Notes under the pieces: model-generated | The model's database searches: none | What the model saw: only the letters and a program-made list of their open reading frames with translations | Told to the model about the DNA's origin: nothing | Shown: one piece after another, positions 10,349-21,079 of the stretch | Numbering within the stretch: position 1 is the stretch's first letter | Layout of the letters: each line of letters begins with the position of its first letter | DNA from: Shewanella oncorhynchi | GTDB lineage: Bacteria; Pseudomonadota; Gammaproteobacteria; Enterobacterales; Shewanellaceae | DNA: 64,000 nt | Assembly (NCBI RefSeq): GCF_012584455.1 | Contig: NZ_JABAEB010000009.1 | Coordinates: 157,623-221,622 of the forward strand | Direction: 5' to 3' | Position numbers and translations under genes: made by a program

Positions 10349-11452
10349 TTACTCCGCCTCCACTTTATGAGTGGATGAGTGCTCTAATGATGAAGGTTCT
10401 GTGGATGAGTCTTGTGTTAATGACGGTACAGAAGGTGTTGAGCTATCCATGTCGGCCATGTTCTGTGTATTTTCCATCGCGTGCTCGCCTGCCATATGTG
10501 CCATGTCGTGCATACCTTTCATGTCTGCCATGTCAGATGTGTGCTCAGTGCCCATGTGTTCCATGCCTGCGTGCATGTCCATTCCTTCGTGACTTTTCAT
10601 GCCCTCATGTGAGTCCATGTGCATGTATTGCATCACGATTTGGTCAAACATCCCTTTGCTCACTGAGCCAAAGTATTCAACTGGATTGTATTCACTCGGT
10701 TTAGCCAGTGTGGCATAGGCCGCTGAGTCCAATTTCTTGCCCTGTTGTTTTAACTTGGCTACCCATGCCTCGAAGTCGGCAGGTGTTTGAGTGGCAATCG
10801 CTTTAAACTTCATGCCCGCAAATCCGGCGCCGCTGTAGTTAGCCGAGATACCGTCGAAGGTGCCGGGCTCGTTAGCGATTAAATGCAACTTAGTGGTCAT
10901 GCCCGCCATAGAATAAATCTGGCTGCCTAACTGCGGGATGAAGAAGGAGTTCATCGCAGTGTCAGAGGTGATCTTAAAGTTCACCGGCACATTGGCTGGG
11001 AACGCCAACTCATTGACCGATGCCACGCCTTGTTCTGGATAAATGAATAACCATTTCCAGTCCAGCGACACCACTTCAACCGTGACGGGTTTAGCTTCGT
11101 GATCTAAAGGTTTGTATGGATCAAGATCATGGGTCGAACCCCAAGTGATCACACCTAGCACTATCACGATCACAATCGGTACTATCCACACTACGGTTTC
11201 AATCGCCGTTGAGTGTGCCCATTTAGGCGCATAGATTTCCTGATCACGGCCATCGCGGTATTTCCACGCGAAGTACAATGTCATGGCAATCACAGGGATA
11301 ACGACAATGAGCATGAGTAGGGTGGCGACGATAATCAGGTGTTTTTCATCGATACCGATTTGGCCCTTAGGGTCCAATACACCGCCATCACAACCCGCGA
11401 GCATGAGTGCTAGTGCCGCGATTGCTGCTTTACTTAATTTTCGAATTAACAA
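10349..11452 (-). CDS. cyoA: Cytochrome bo quinol oxidase subunit II with Met/His-rich C-terminal tail
   Basis: 367 aa from a TTG start at 11452 preceded by AGAGGA eight bases upstream. It is a lipoprotein (lipobox LAGC, about residue 21) with two membrane helices and a periplasmic cupredoxin-like domain. The CuA ligand set of cytochrome c oxidases is absent, as expected for a quinol oxidase. The unusual part is the last roughly 90 residues. From residue 277 about 60 residues carry 15 Met and 9 His (for example [29 protein letters not shown]), followed by a Ser/Thr/Pro-rich end. This makes the protein about 50 residues longer than Escherichia coli CyoA. Such Met/His runs commonly bind copper, and the tail would be periplasmic. 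That function is inference. Confidence 0.95.
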   Translation of the reverse strand: MLIRKLSKAAIAALALMLAGCDGGVLDPKGQIGIDEKHLIIVATLLMLIVVIPVIAMTLYFAWKYRDGRDQEIYAPKWAHSTAIETVVWIVPIVIVIVLGVITWGSTHDLDPYKPLDHEAKPVTVEVVSLDWKWLFIYPEQGVASVNELAFPANVPVNFKITSDTAMNSFFIPQLGSQIYSMAGMTTKLHLIANEPGTFDGISANYSGAGFAGMKFKAIATQTPADFEAWVAKLKQQGKKLDSAAYATLAKPSEYNPVEYFGSVSKGMFDQIVMQYMHMDSHEGMKSHEGMDMHAGMEHMGTEHTSDMADMKGMHDMAHMAGEHAMENTQNMADMDSSTPSVPSLTQDSSTEPSSLEHSSTHKVEAE

Positions 11453-11641
11453 AGGAAGATTCCTCTAACCCTAAGGTTTACAACTCTGCCAAGCGTTAAC
11501 CGGCAGTCGCACTAAGCGGCGTTATCTGAGCGCAAATCCTGAAACCCAAGAGGCATGACACAATAATGTGCCGCCATCCCGAGGCAAATCTAAGATCCGC
11601 TTTCAGCGCTTAATGCTTAATTTGAATTTAAAAACAGAGGG

Positions 11642-12031
11642 TTAAAATGGCGGAGCGCGACAACCGTGGGCGGTATGTTCGAGGGATTTTAGCCTTGGGG
11701 GTGCTAAAAAAAGTGAAGCGTTAGTTAAATCGAGATGATTGAAAAATTTGAAGCAGCAGTCGATTAAATGCCATAACTGCAGAATAACGAGGGGATTGAG
11801 TAATAACAGGCTGAGCAAACTAGCGCCGATAAACTCGACCAAAAAGCCATTGCTGAGGCTGATGAGTTCACTAATATCAACACAACCGCCGATTAATACG
11901 TATAAAACGTCAGCTACAGGCAGCACAAACAATAACCCGAAAAACAGGGTTAGGTTTGTCATGCTAAAGGTTGAAAGCCGAATAGTTAGGTTCAATCTTT
12001 CAACAATGAATTGGCTAAGAGCTAATTTCAA
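11642..12031 (-). CDS. Hypothetical small membrane protein upstream of cyoA
   Basis: 129 aa with two hydrophobic segments (NLTLFFGLLFVLPVADVLYV and ASLLSLLLLNPLVILQLW) and a basic C-terminus ending RAPPF. It is on the same strand as cyoA with about 190 bp between them. No family recognised. The composition is compatible with a real inner-membrane protein, but it may be a chance frame, since part of its opposite strand is also open. Confidence 0.35.
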   Translation of the reverse strand: MKLALSQFIVERLNLTIRLSTFSMTNLTLFFGLLFVLPVADVLYVLIGGCVDISELISLSNGFLVEFIGASLLSLLLLNPLVILQLWHLIDCCFKFFNHLDLTNASLFLAPPRLKSLEHTAHGCRAPPF

Positions 12032-12646
12032 TTAATGAGTCCGGCTGAACGGGAAAAGGAGTCAGTTGGCAGAACAAAAAATATTCAGCATGTAACTTTT
12101 TTATGCGGCAGGAGGATACCAAGAAGCGGCTATTGAATGAAAGCGGATCCCCGTAGTAAAAGGGCTTAAGTATTAAAAAAACCTTAATTAAAACTAAATT
12201 AGATCGTTAATTTTACAAAATTAACAGTATTTAAGCTGATTTTGTTCTCATAAAATAAAAAATTGTGAAGCCTCTCATTTATTCATTTTGACTAAAGTTG
12301 ATTTGCTCGTGGCGTCATTGAGTTGATTACAGCCCCTATAAACATGTTAGCTTTACCCGCAAAAAGACTAAGCTGAACTTTTATGGCGGGGCTAATGTTG
12401 CCGATAGTTGTCTTGATGGGTTAGCTTGTTTGTCACAAGATTGGGTTCGCCAAGTTTGGCTGTGTGATTAAGTGCATTTGAGATCGGCATCCCAAATAAA
12501 AACATCGCGTTAAATGAGTGATTGTGTCAGTCATTTACGCTATTTACATTAGATAAACCGATTATTAAACTGTGAACTTATCTCGCCCCTGATATGTGCT
12601 TGAGATTGAGCCTGTGAGTAGGGCATGATGCTTCTCAATTCTCGAA
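12032..12646. other. AT-rich intergenic region
   Basis: About 600 bp without a recognisable gene. It contains several A/T runs (around 12170-12260) and presumably the promoters for the GGDEF-EAL gene and, on the other strand, for the 11642-12031 frame. No repeat or specific operator was identified. Confidence 0.4.
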
Positions 12647-15600
12647 GTGCGTCAGCATGAAGGACTACACATAAAGTCATTTATCCCATACCTTAAGGTA
12701 AACATTTTCATCGCCTTAGCTTACGTTATTGTAGGTAAAATTGGTTTGATGATTGCTTTGCCGCCTGGATATTCTGCTGCAATTTGGCCTGCCGCAGGTA
12801 TTGCCATTGCCGCTTGTGTTTTATGGAAGGAATATGCGCCTTGGATTGGCGTGTTCATTGGTTCTTTGTTGATTAATCTCAACATCAGCGGACATATCCA
12901 TTGGGGGTGGTTGCCCTTTGCGATTTCAATTGGCTCATCTATACAGGCAGTGCTTTCTGCCTATGTTCTTGGGCGGGTCGATCATTTATTCACCCTAGAT
13001 AATCCTAACGCCGTCATTAAATCCTGCTTGAGTTTAGCTTTAACTTGTACTGTAGCGACTGTTTTTGGCAATTTCTCCTTAGTGATTAACGGTACGATTC
13101 CACAGTCCGATTTACTGGGTAGTTTAATAAATTGGTGGACTGGGGATTTGCTCGGTGCCGTGATATTTATCCCTCTGACTATGTTGTTGTTTGATAAGCG
13201 AGTTATTTGGCGTTCTCGCCGCATTCAGACGGGTGTGCCTTTGCTGGTGGGCTTTTTATTTTGCGTGGGGATTTATTACTACTCAGATATGAATCAGCGC
13301 CAACAGTTACGGGATAAGTTTCTGGTTCAATCTAATGCGATTATTAGCAATATTGAAAGTTTTCAAGATGCTAACCTCCAACAAATTGTTGCCTTAGCAA
13401 GCTTGTTCGATAATAGCGAGCAGGTTTCTGAGGATGAGTTTGTACAGTTTGGCAAACGCAATATGTTGATGAAGGATGGCTTTAGAGCTTGGTCTTGGTC
13501 ACCGCTTGTGGCGGCAGCCGATCAGCAAAGTTTTGAGGCATCCATTCGTTCTGTGGTTGGTGGTTCCTACAAAGTGACTCGTCCCGAAGGCTGGCAGGCG
13601 AATACTGATGGTTGGCTAGTCCCTGTGATGTATATTCAGCCGCAGATAGGTAACGAAGCGGCTTTGGGATTAGATCTCAATAGTGAGCCGACGCGAGCTG
13701 CTGCCATAGCAAAAGTGCGTGCGACGTTAGCACCCGTGATGACAGCCAAGATTCAATTAGCACAAGATCCCAATGGCCCTGGTGGCACCTTACTCATTGC
13801 TCCTGCTTTTGACAGATTGGGTAAGATCTCAGGGTTTTGTTCTGCCGTAATTGATTTGCAAGGCATTATTGATGATGTTGATAGTGTAAAAGGGTTGCAG
13901 TGGCAACTGACAGATATGAGTGCGGGCGGTACCTTACTTTATAGCAATACTCGAAAATCGTTTCCCGAATTTAGCAGCAAGCTCTTCAGCGATAAAACTG
14001 GGCAGTATTTTCAGGCAAACCTGATGTTAGCGGATCGTCATTGGCATATAGTGATTTATCAATCCTATGCGGTGCTGATGGGCGATACTTTTAGCTTATC
14101 GCTACTGATGCTTCTGCTCGCCTTTATCACTTGTGCGGTCGTGGGCGGCATGACACTGGTTTCCTCCGGCGAGCGCCAACGTATTGCCGAAAAAGTGACA
14201 GAAAAAACCATGGCATTGTCGAAGGAAATTGCCCGCCGTCAGGCTTTTCAAGCTACCTTGGTCGAAAGTGAGCAAAAATATCGAAACCTATTTGATAAGG
14301 CCCCAGTGGGGCATGTGCTTAAACGTTTAGATGATGGTCAATTTGTGGCGATTAACCCCGCCTTTCAAGCGATTACGGGTTATTCGCTCGATGAGCTTAA
14401 TCAACTTGATCCTTGGGATCTTACCCCAAAGCGTTATCAATTAAGTGAAGAAGAGCAATTAGAGCGCTTAAAGCAGACGCGCCGTTACGGCCCCTATCAG
14501 AAGCATTATTTACATAAAAATGGCCAATTAGTGGCGGTGCGCCTCAACGGGGCTTTAGTTACTGGTGCTAATGGTGAACAGCTAATTTTGTTTATTGTCG
14601 AAGATATTACCGAGCAGGAGCGTACCGTTGCGCGGGTAAATCTCTTGGCGCAAGTATTTCAGCAGAGTGGTGAAGGCATCACGATTATGGATGCCAACGA
14701 TATCATTGTGGATGTGAATAGTGCATTTTCTCAGATCACGGGTTATTCCCGAGAGGACATTATTGGTAAAAACTGCCGTTTTATAGAGGCTGAACGAACG
14801 GATAAAAGTATCGATTCTCAAGTCCGTGCTGCCCTCGAGCAAACGGGTTTCTGGCAAGGTGAAGTCTGGGACAGGCATAAACAAGGCTACGATTTCCCGA
14901 AATGGTTGATGATGTCTGTGGTGCGGGATGATTCTGGTGCCGTGAGTCACTATATTGGCAGCTTTACCGATATCAGTGAGCGTAAAGTCAGTGAGGAACG
15001 CATTCATTTCCTTGCCCATCATGACTCTTTGACCTTATTGCCTAATCGACTGAGCTTGCAGTCGCGCCTCGAAGTGGTGTTTAAGGATGCTCTGGTATCC
15101 CACAGCCAAATAGCGGTAATGTTCATCGACATGGACCACTTTAAAAATATCAACGATACCTTGGGCCATCATGTGGGCGATCAACTGTTGTTAGAAGTTG
15201 CCCGACGTTTGAAATACATCGTTGGTGATAATGATACTGTGGCGCGTTTGGGGGGCGATGAGTTTGTGGTTGCCTTGTCCGATACAAACCATGATGAAGT
15301 GGCCAGTTTAGCCGAGGCGCTGCGCAGTGGTTTGAGTCAAACCTATGTGATTAATAATCAAGCATTACATTCATCGCCAAGTATAGGGATCAGTTTATTC
15401 CCCAATGATGGTGACAGTGTTGAAGCCTTGATGAAAAATGCTGATATGGCCATGTACCGCGCAAAAGCGGCTGGGCGCAATAACTATCAATTCTTTACTG
15501 CGGCAATGAACACCTTGATCACTGAGCGCCAGCATATTGAAACGGGCCTGAGGCAAGTGTTAGCAAACGACGAATTACGACTTCATTATCAGCCACAAAT

Positions 15601-16294
15601 TGATATTAGAAGCGGGCAAGTGGTCAGTGTCGAAGCGCTTGTGCGCTGGCAGCATCCCGAATTTGGCATGATAGCGCCTGACCGTTTTATTCCCATTGCC
15701 GAAGAGATCGACATGATCATCCCAATTGGTCAATGGGTGTTAGAAACGGCGATGGCGCAGCTTGCTGTTTGGCGCGCTGCGGGTGCCACTGAGTTGCGAA
15801 TGGCGGTGAATCTGTCGGCACATCAACTCCGTAAGGATACGATAGTCGCCGATATTACCAATGTGCTGGTGAAGCATAAGTTGGGCAAAGGCGCACTGGA
15901 GCTGGAGATTACCGAGAGTGTGGCGATGCAATATCCTGAGCAGAATGCGCGCCTATTAGCGGAATTGCGCCAACATGGTATCGAGCTCGCCATCGATGAT
16001 TTTGGTACAGGATATTCCTCTTTATCCTATTTGAAACTCTTGCCCTTAGACAGGTTAAAGCTCGACCGATCCTTTGTGAAGGATATTGAGACCGACTCGA
16101 ACGATGCAGCCATTAGCGCTGCAACTATTTCTATGTCCCATGAATTGGGGTTAACTGTGGTCGCTGAAGGGGTTGAAAACGAGGCGCAATTGGTATTATT
16201 GTCGAGCATGGGGTGCGACTTAGTGCAAGGGTTTTACTTTAGTAAACCCTTAGCGGCAGAAGAGTGTTTCCGCTTTATCCAGCGTAATTTATAA
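12647..16294 (+). CDS. MASE1-CHASE-PAS-PAS-GGDEF-EAL cyclic-di-GMP enzyme
   Basis: 1215 aa. Domains in order: MASE1 membrane sensor (residues about 10-195), an extracytoplasmic CHASE domain (about 215-420), a closing helix (about 475-500), two PAS domains (about 540-655 and 665-780), GGDEF (about 785-945) and EAL (about 955-1210). The cyclase motif is intact (RLGGDEF). The phosphodiesterase domain keeps EALVRW, ITESVAM, DDFGTGYSSL and KLDRSFV, so both activities are possible. The start is a GTG at 12647; an in-frame stop lies shortly upstream and the next Met would break MASE1. It senses an extracellular or membrane signal and adjusts c-di-GMP. The signal is unknown. Confidence 0.93.
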   Translation: MRQHEGLHIKSFIPYLKVNIFIALAYVIVGKIGLMIALPPGYSAAIWPAAGIAIAACVLWKEYAPWIGVFIGSLLINLNISGHIHWGWLPFAISIGSSIQAVLSAYVLGRVDHLFTLDNPNAVIKSCLSLALTCTVATVFGNFSLVINGTIPQSDLLGSLINWWTGDLLGAVIFIPLTMLLFDKRVIWRSRRIQTGVPLLVGFLFCVGIYYYSDMNQRQQLRDKFLVQSNAIISNIESFQDANLQQIVALASLFDNSEQVSEDEFVQFGKRNMLMKDGFRAWSWSPLVAAADQQSFEASIRSVVGGSYKVTRPEGWQANTDGWLVPVMYIQPQIGNEAALGLDLNSEPTRAAAIAKVRATLAPVMTAKIQLAQDPNGPGGTLLIAPAFDRLGKISGFCSAVIDLQGIIDDVDSVKGLQWQLTDMSAGGTLLYSNTRKSFPEFSSKLFSDKTGQYFQANLMLADRHWHIVIYQSYAVLMGDTFSLSLLMLLLAFITCAVVGGMTLVSSGERQRIAEKVTEKTMALSKEIARRQAFQATLVESEQKYRNLFDKAPVGHVLKRLDDGQFVAINPAFQAITGYSLDELNQLDPWDLTPKRYQLSEEEQLERLKQTRRYGPYQKHYLHKNGQLVAVRLNGALVTGANGEQLILFIVEDITEQERTVARVNLLAQVFQQSGEGITIMDANDIIVDVNSAFSQITGYSREDIIGKNCRFIEAERTDKSIDSQVRAALEQTGFWQGEVWDRHKQGYDFPKWLMMSVVRDDSGAVSHYIGSFTDISERKVSEERIHFLAHHDSLTLLPNRLSLQSRLEVVFKDALVSHSQIAVMFIDMDHFKNINDTLGHHVGDQLLLEVARRLKYIVGDNDTVARLGGDEFVVALSDTNHDEVASLAEALRSGLSQTYVINNQALHSSPSIGISLFPNDGDSVEALMKNADMAMYRAKAAGRNNYQFFTAAMNTLITERQHIETGLRQVLANDELRLHYQPQIDIRSGQVVSVEALVRWQHPEFGMIAPDRFIPIAEEIDMIIPIGQWVLETAMAQLAVWRAAGATELRMAVNLSAHQLRKDTIVADITNVLVKHKLGKGALELEITESVAMQYPEQNARLLAELRQHGIELAIDDFGTGYSSLSYLKLLPLDRLKLDRSFVKDIETDSNDAAISAATISMSHELGLTVVAEGVENEAQLVLLSSMGCDLVQGFYFSKPLAAEECFRFIQRNL

Positions 16295-16391
16295 CGGCAG
16301 AGTGTTGTTGTTTTTCTAATGCTGGCGCAGAGTTGGACTATACTTGAGTTCGCATTATGCATGCGTTAATCAAAATACTAAGGATGGTTTT

Positions 16392-16868
16392 ATGCAAGTC
16401 ATCTTCACTAAAGGTACTCAGCGTTATGGCCAGTTGCGCTGTGTGCGCATGGACGGTAGTGTGACCCAAACCCAAATGCCAGAACAAGGTATAGCACCTC
16501 ACGATATGATCCACTATGTGGTTGAAAAACGCCTGCATATTCAAGGCGCTTTCTTCTCGCAGATCAGAGCTGGCGCCGATATCAGCTTTACCTTAGAGCA
16601 TAATGAAACCTCCCGCGCCATCGCTGATAAAACGGAGGTGTGGCAAACCGAATCCATAGTTGAGACCCTGCAGTCGCTACTGTGGTCGGGTGAAACGCCA
16701 ACCTATGACGGCTTTATTTATCTGTTAGAGCAAGCCTGTAGCAGTCGAGACTTAGCCGTTCCTACTGTTAACCAAACAGATTTTGATCATATTCTCAATG
16801 AGATTATGGATTTGAGTGTTGAGTGGCAGGGAATGGGTGAAGGTCAGTCCTTGACCTTGAAGTTCTGA
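16392..16868 (+). CDS. Conserved hypothetical protein
   Basis: 158 aa, soluble and acidic, beginning MQVIFTKGTQRYGQL with an aaggat site upstream. No signal peptide or membrane segment. Family not recognised. It converges with cysA, whose 3' end is 25 bp away. The frame is open further upstream to 16344, but the ribosome site supports 16392. Confidence 0.75.
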   Translation: MQVIFTKGTQRYGQLRCVRMDGSVTQTQMPEQGIAPHDMIHYVVEKRLHIQGAFFSQIRAGADISFTLEHNETSRAIADKTEVWQTESIVETLQSLLWSGETPTYDGFIYLLEQACSSRDLAVPTVNQTDFDHILNEIMDLSVEWQGMGEGQSLTLKF

Positions 16869-16892
16869 TCTATTGATTAGGGCGGTGAGTGG

Positions 16893-17957
16893 CTAAATAC
16901 CTTCCCCTAAAAAGACTTTGGTATAGCGCGGCTGGATCCAAGCGCTATCACCTTTGTTTATGCCAAGCTGTTTAAATTGCACTTTAGATAATTCAACATG
17001 GATCAGTTGGTTATCTAGCTCAGTTAGGACTTCTAATCTCACTGCAGGGCCAACTATGGTCACTAAGTCTAAACTGACTTTAAGGGCATTTTCAGTTGGT
17101 TGTGTCAGTACTTCGATTTCGTGTGGACGAACATAGGCCAAGCCTTGTTGCTCTTCGCTAATCGTGTGTTCAGGTGAGGGAATGTGGATATTGCCTATAG
17201 TGCTATGCCCTTGTTTTACCCGGGCATGAAATAGGTTCACATTGCCAAGAAACTCGTACACAAAAGGATTGCTTGGATTATCATAAACTTCTTCTGGCGT
17301 ACCTTGCTGCTCGATACGACCTTGATTCATCACCACGATTTTGTCTGCGACTTCGAGTGCTTCTTCCTGATCATGGGTCACAAATACGGTAGTGACATTA
17401 ATCTCATCGTGTAAGCGTCTTAACCAGCGGCGTAATTCGGCGCGGACTTTTGCATCGAGTGCGCCAAAGGGTTCGTCTAACAGCAATACCTTAGGTTCGA
17501 CCGCAAGTGCGCGGGCGAGAGCGATACGTTGTCTTTGTCCGCCAGAGAGTTGCGATGGGTAGCGATTGGCGGTCCAATCTAATTGAACAAGTTTGAGTAA
17601 TGAATGCACCTTATCGGCAATGTCTGCCTTACTCGGGCGTGTCTTTCGTGGTCTGACAGTGAGTCCATAGGCGACATTTTCGAATACAGTCATATGTTTA
17701 AATAGGGCGTAATGTTGGAATACAAAACCGACACCGCGTTCACTCACATGCTGTGTGGTGATGTCTTCGCCATTAAATCTGACTATGCCACTGTCGGCCT
17801 GTTCGAGTCCGGCAATAATCCTGAGTAAAGTTGTTTTGCCTGAGCCGGATGGACCTAAAAGGGCCGTCAGCTCTCCGGTTTTGATCTCTAAATTGACCGA
17901 GTCTACGGCAACAAAATCACTAAAACGCTTATTAACTTGTTGAATGTGTATGCTCAT
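16893..17957 (-). CDS. cysA: Sulfate/thiosulfate ABC transporter ATP-binding protein
   Basis: 354 aa. Walker [10 protein letters not shown], signature [15 protein letters not shown], Walker [13 protein letters not shown] and switch His ([10 protein letters not shown]) are all present. A C-terminal TOBE-like regulatory region follows. It is the last gene of sbp-cysT-cysW-cysA and energises sulfate or thiosulfate import. Confidence 0.95.
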   Translation of the reverse strand: MSIHIQQVNKRFSDFVAVDSVNLEIKTGELTALLGPSGSGKTTLLRIIAGLEQADSGIVRFNGEDITTQHVSERGVGFVFQHYALFKHMTVFENVAYGLTVRPRKTRPSKADIADKVHSLLKLVQLDWTANRYPSQLSGGQRQRIALARALAVEPKVLLLDEPFGALDAKVRAELRRWLRRLHDEINVTTVFVTHDQEEALEVADKIVVMNQGRIEQQGTPEEVYDNPSNPFVYEFLGNVNLFHARVKQGHSTIGNIHIPSPEHTISEEQQGLAYVRPHEIEVLTQPTENALKVSLDLVTIVGPAVRLEVLTELDNQLIHVELSKVQFKQLGINKGDSAWIQPRYTKVFLGEGI

Positions 17958-17984
17958 AATGCTCTGTTCCCAAGGACGTTGCGT

Positions 17985-18836
17985 TTAGTTAATTTGATGT
18001 TTGCGCTCATCTTTCCACTCAACAATGCTTTTCAGCACGATAGTGACCAGTGCTAAACCTGTGAGCAGGGATGACACGGCAAACGCGGCCGTAAACATGT
18101 ATTCGTTATAAAGCACTTCTATGTGTAGCGGCATAGTATTGGTCTCACCGCGAATGCGTCCAGAGACCACAGCTACCGCCCCAAACTCGCCCATAGCACG
18201 GGCATTACACAGGATCACGCCGTAAAGTAAACCCCACTTAATGTTCGGTAGAGTGACGTACCAAAAGGTCTTTAAACCGCTGGCACCTAGGGTGAGTGAG
18301 GCCTCTTCTTCATCTTTGCCCTGTTGCTGCATCAGTGGGATGAGTTCGCGGGCAATAAAGGGCAAAGTGCCGAACATGATGACAATGACTATGCCCGGAA
18401 CGGCAAAAATCACTTTTAAATCATGGGCAGCAAGCCAAGGCCCAAACCAGCCTTGGGCACCAAAGAGGATCACAAAAATCAGCCCGACCACGACGGGTGA
18501 AATGGCGAAGGGCATATCGATTATCGAGATCAGTATGGTTTTTCCTCTAAACTCAAATTTAGCAATGGCCCAAGCGATGGCGACACCAAAAATAGCATTA
18601 GTGGGTACAACAATAATTAACACTAACAAGGTGAGTCGAATGGAAGCGAGCGCATCGGGATCTGTCACGGCTTGCCACCAGACCTTGAGACCCGCTTCGA
18701 AGGCGCCGTAGAGCACAACCGCTAATGGCAAAACCAGAAACAGTGCGAGAAAGCTTAATGCGATCCCGATTAAACTCCACTTTATCCAAGGAGCCTCAGT
18801 AGTAGCGTGATGATTTACAGTCGATATTTGGCCCAT
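17985..18836 (-). CDS. cysW: Sulfate ABC transporter permease
   Basis: 283 aa, about six membrane helices, with the binding-protein-dependent permease EAA loop (EEEASLTLGASGLKTFW) that docks onto CysA. It begins 4 bp after cysT and ends 27 bp before cysA. Confidence 0.94.
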   Translation of the reverse strand: MGQISTVNHHATTEAPWIKWSLIGIALSFLALFLVLPLAVVLYGAFEAGLKVWWQAVTDPDALASIRLTLLVLIIVVPTNAIFGVAIAWAIAKFEFRGKTILISIIDMPFAISPVVVGLIFVILFGAQGWFGPWLAAHDLKVIFAVPGIVIVIMFGTLPFIARELIPLMQQQGKDEEEASLTLGASGLKTFWYVTLPNIKWGLLYGVILCNARAMGEFGAVAVVSGRIRGETNTMPLHIEVLYNEYMFTAAFAVSSLLTGLALVTIVLKSIVEWKDERKHQIN

Positions 18837-18840
18837 AGAC

Positions 18841-19665
18841 TTAACCTCTTTTACTCGCCCACCACTGTAGGCTATTAATTAATAACAATAAGAGGAAAGC
18901 TGCTGCGAGCATGACCACGCCGATAGCCGCAGCGCCGTTATAGTCATATTGCTCAGCTTTGGACACTATCAGTAGCGGAGTAATTTCGGTGCGATAGGGC
19001 AAATTGCCCGAGATAAAAATGACGGAACCATATTCGCCTACTGCACGTGCAAAGGCTAAGGCGTAACCCGTTAATAATGCAGGCAATACCGCAGGTAGGA
19101 TCACTCTTCTTATGGTGGTTAATCGATTAGCACCGAGGGATGCTGATGCTTCTTCAAGTTCCTTTGAAAAGTCTGCTAAAACCGGTTGCACTGTTCGCAC
19201 GACAAAGGGCAATCCAATGTAAGTTAAGGCGATCACAACACCAATTTGACTGTAGGCGACTTTAATGCCCCATAAATGTAAATATTGACCTACCCACCCG
19301 GTCGTTGAATAAAGCGTTACGAGCGCGATACCTGCGACAGCCGTCGGTAAGGCAAAAGGCAGATCGACTAAAGCATCGACGACTTTTTTACCAAAAAATT
19401 GATAACGTACTAACACCCAAGCGACGAGAGTCCCAAAAATGGCATTAATGCTGGCGCCAATAAAAGACGCCGTAAATGACAGCTTGTATGAGGCTACAAC
19501 CTGAGGATGACTAATTGCGACCCAAAAGTCAGCCCAACTCATTTGCAGCGTAAACAGAACTAATCCGGCTACAGGAATAAGAAATAGCAAACTTAAATAT
19601 AAAACTGAGAAGCCTAAGGTAATACCAAATCCAGGTAGCACAGATTTTATGACAACCTTGCTCAT
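18841..19665 (-). CDS. cysT: Sulfate ABC transporter permease
   Basis: 274 aa from the ATG at 19665 (MSKVVIKSVLPGFG). An in-frame upstream start would add 11 residues with no support. It has six helices and the EAA loop ELEEASASLGANRLTTI. It pairs with CysW as the membrane channel. Confidence 0.93.
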   Translation of the reverse strand: MSKVVIKSVLPGFGITLGFSVLYLSLLFLIPVAGLVLFTLQMSWADFWVAISHPQVVASYKLSFTASFIGASINAIFGTLVAWVLVRYQFFGKKVVDALVDLPFALPTAVAGIALVTLYSTTGWVGQYLHLWGIKVAYSQIGVVIALTYIGLPFVVRTVQPVLADFSKELEEASASLGANRLTTIRRVILPAVLPALLTGYALAFARAVGEYGSVIFISGNLPYRTEITPLLIVSKAEQYDYNGAAAIGVVMLAAAFLLLLLINSLQWWASKRG

Positions 19666-19733
19666 ATCATTATTCCGTCGCGAGATAAGTGAAACCAATG
19701 GGCGGTTTCGTATTAATGAAACCGCGTAAAAGA

Positions 19734-20747
19734 TTACTTGCTAATCTTGGTTAAAATAGAATCGAATTGACCACCATCATTAAAATGAGTTTTTTGTGCT
19801 TTGTTCCAGCCACCAAAAACCTCATCAATGGTAAAGAGCTTCAGTTGTGGAAACTTGTCTTTGTATTGCAACGCAATGTCTGGGTTTGTCGGGCGATAAA
19901 AGTGTTTTGCAGCTAGGTGTTGTGCTTCATCAGTATAGAGATGTGCTAGGTAAGCTTCTGCTAACTTACGTGTCCCTTTGAGATCGACATTTTTATCTAC
20001 CACTGTCACTGGTGGCTCGGCAAGAATGCTGACACTTGGAACAATGATTTCAAATTCACCTTTTCCTAACTGCTCAACAGATAATATGGCTTCATTTTCC
20101 CAAGCGATGAACACATCGCCAATTTTTCGCTGTACAAAGGTATTGGTTGCGCCACGGGCGCCTGAGTCCAGCACAGGTACGTTTTTATAAATCTGAGTGA
20201 CAAACTCTAACGCTTTTTCTTCTGAGCCGTATTGCTTCAGTGCATAACCCCAAGCGGCGAGATAGTTCCAGCGCGCCCCACCTGAAGTCTTAGGATTTGG
20301 GGTAATGACTTCGACACCTTCACGAACTAAGTCATTCCAGTCATGGATGTTTTTTGGATTTCCCTTGCGAACCAATAGCACTATGGTTGAGGTATAGGGC
20401 GAGCTATTGTGTGGTAGGCGACTTTGCCAATTTTCAGGAATTAAATCCGCTTTTTGCCTTAATGCATCAACGTCATAGGCCAGTGCCAGAGTGACAACAT
20501 CCGCTTCTAATCCATCGATAACTGAGCGAGCTTGCGAGCCTGAACCACCGTGAGATTGACGTATGGTTGGGGCTTTATGGCCTTGTTTTTGCCAGTATTG
20601 GCTGAAGATTTGGTTATATTCCCGATAGAATTCACGGGTTGGATCATAGGAAACATTCAATAGCGTATCTTCAGCGAGTGCGAGAAAACTAGTAGAGGCC
20701 AAAACTAAAGTGAGTGTTGCTTTTTGTAGGTGAGATAAAATATTCAT
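19734..20747 (-). CDS. sbp: Periplasmic sulfate-binding protein
   Basis: 337 aa with a signal peptide cleaved near ALA-ED (about residue 25). Sbp/CysP family features include [15 protein letters not shown], the anion-binding HGGSGSQAR and [17 protein letters not shown]. It delivers sulfate (or thiosulfate) to CysTWA and heads the four-gene unit. Whether it corresponds to Sbp or CysP by specificity cannot be told here. Confidence 0.93.
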   Translation of the reverse strand: MNILSHLQKATLTLVLASTSFLALAEDTLLNVSYDPTREFYREYNQIFSQYWQKQGHKAPTIRQSHGGSGSQARSVIDGLEADVVTLALAYDVDALRQKADLIPENWQSRLPHNSSPYTSTIVLLVRKGNPKNIHDWNDLVREGVEVITPNPKTSGGARWNYLAAWGYALKQYGSEEKALEFVTQIYKNVPVLDSGARGATNTFVQRKIGDVFIAWENEAILSVEQLGKGEFEIIVPSVSILAEPPVTVVDKNVDLKGTRKLAEAYLAHLYTDEAQHLAAKHFYRPTNPDIALQYKDKFPQLKLFTIDEVFGGWNKAQKTHFNDGGQFDSILTKISK

Positions 20748-20836
20748 ACCGAAATCCTCATATTATTTAATAAGGCTTCCGGTTGACCGGTCAGCGATGT
20801 GGTCTAACTGTGTTGATTGGGTGGTAAATTTCGTTT

Positions 20837-21010
20837 TTATTTTGACGGCGTAACTTGGTCTAAACGAATTTTTTCTTTCTTTTCTAATTGCACTAATTTC
20901 CCATGGTGAAAGGTTAATTCCACTGTCCCAAACTCAATTCTACCCAGTAGTTTTTCTAAACTATTGACGAGCACGGGAATCACGGTCTGTAGATCTTCTT
21001 TGGTTGCCAT
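20837..21010 (-). CDS. YezD-like small protein (DUF2292)
   Basis: 57 aa from the ATG at 21010, preceded by tgagga. Its body (SLEKLLGRIEFGTVELTFHH, then GKLVQLEKKEKIR) matches the small YezD/DUF2292 proteins often encoded beside sulfate-assimilation genes. It sits just upstream of sbp on the same strand and may be co-transcribed. The biochemical role is unknown. An open frame extends 17 codons further upstream but lacks a ribosome site. Confidence 0.75.
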   Translation of the reverse strand: MATKEDLQTVIPVLVNSLEKLLGRIEFGTVELTFHHGKLVQLEKKEKIRLDQVTPSK

Positions 21011-21079
21011 ATAAGTCCTCATGTAAGTGGTTTTTGACAACGTAATTGGAATTATAATCAAATATTGATAACTAAAAAG

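Noticed and set aside
10345..10704. Plus-strand Cys/Pro-rich frame of 119 codons
   Set aside because: Antisense to the Met/His-rich tail of cyoA; its odd composition is an effect of the repeated His and Met codons.
18241..18711. Plus-strand frame of 156 codons
   Set aside because: Antisense to cysW; low-complexity Ser/Met/Lys pattern typical of a shadow frame.
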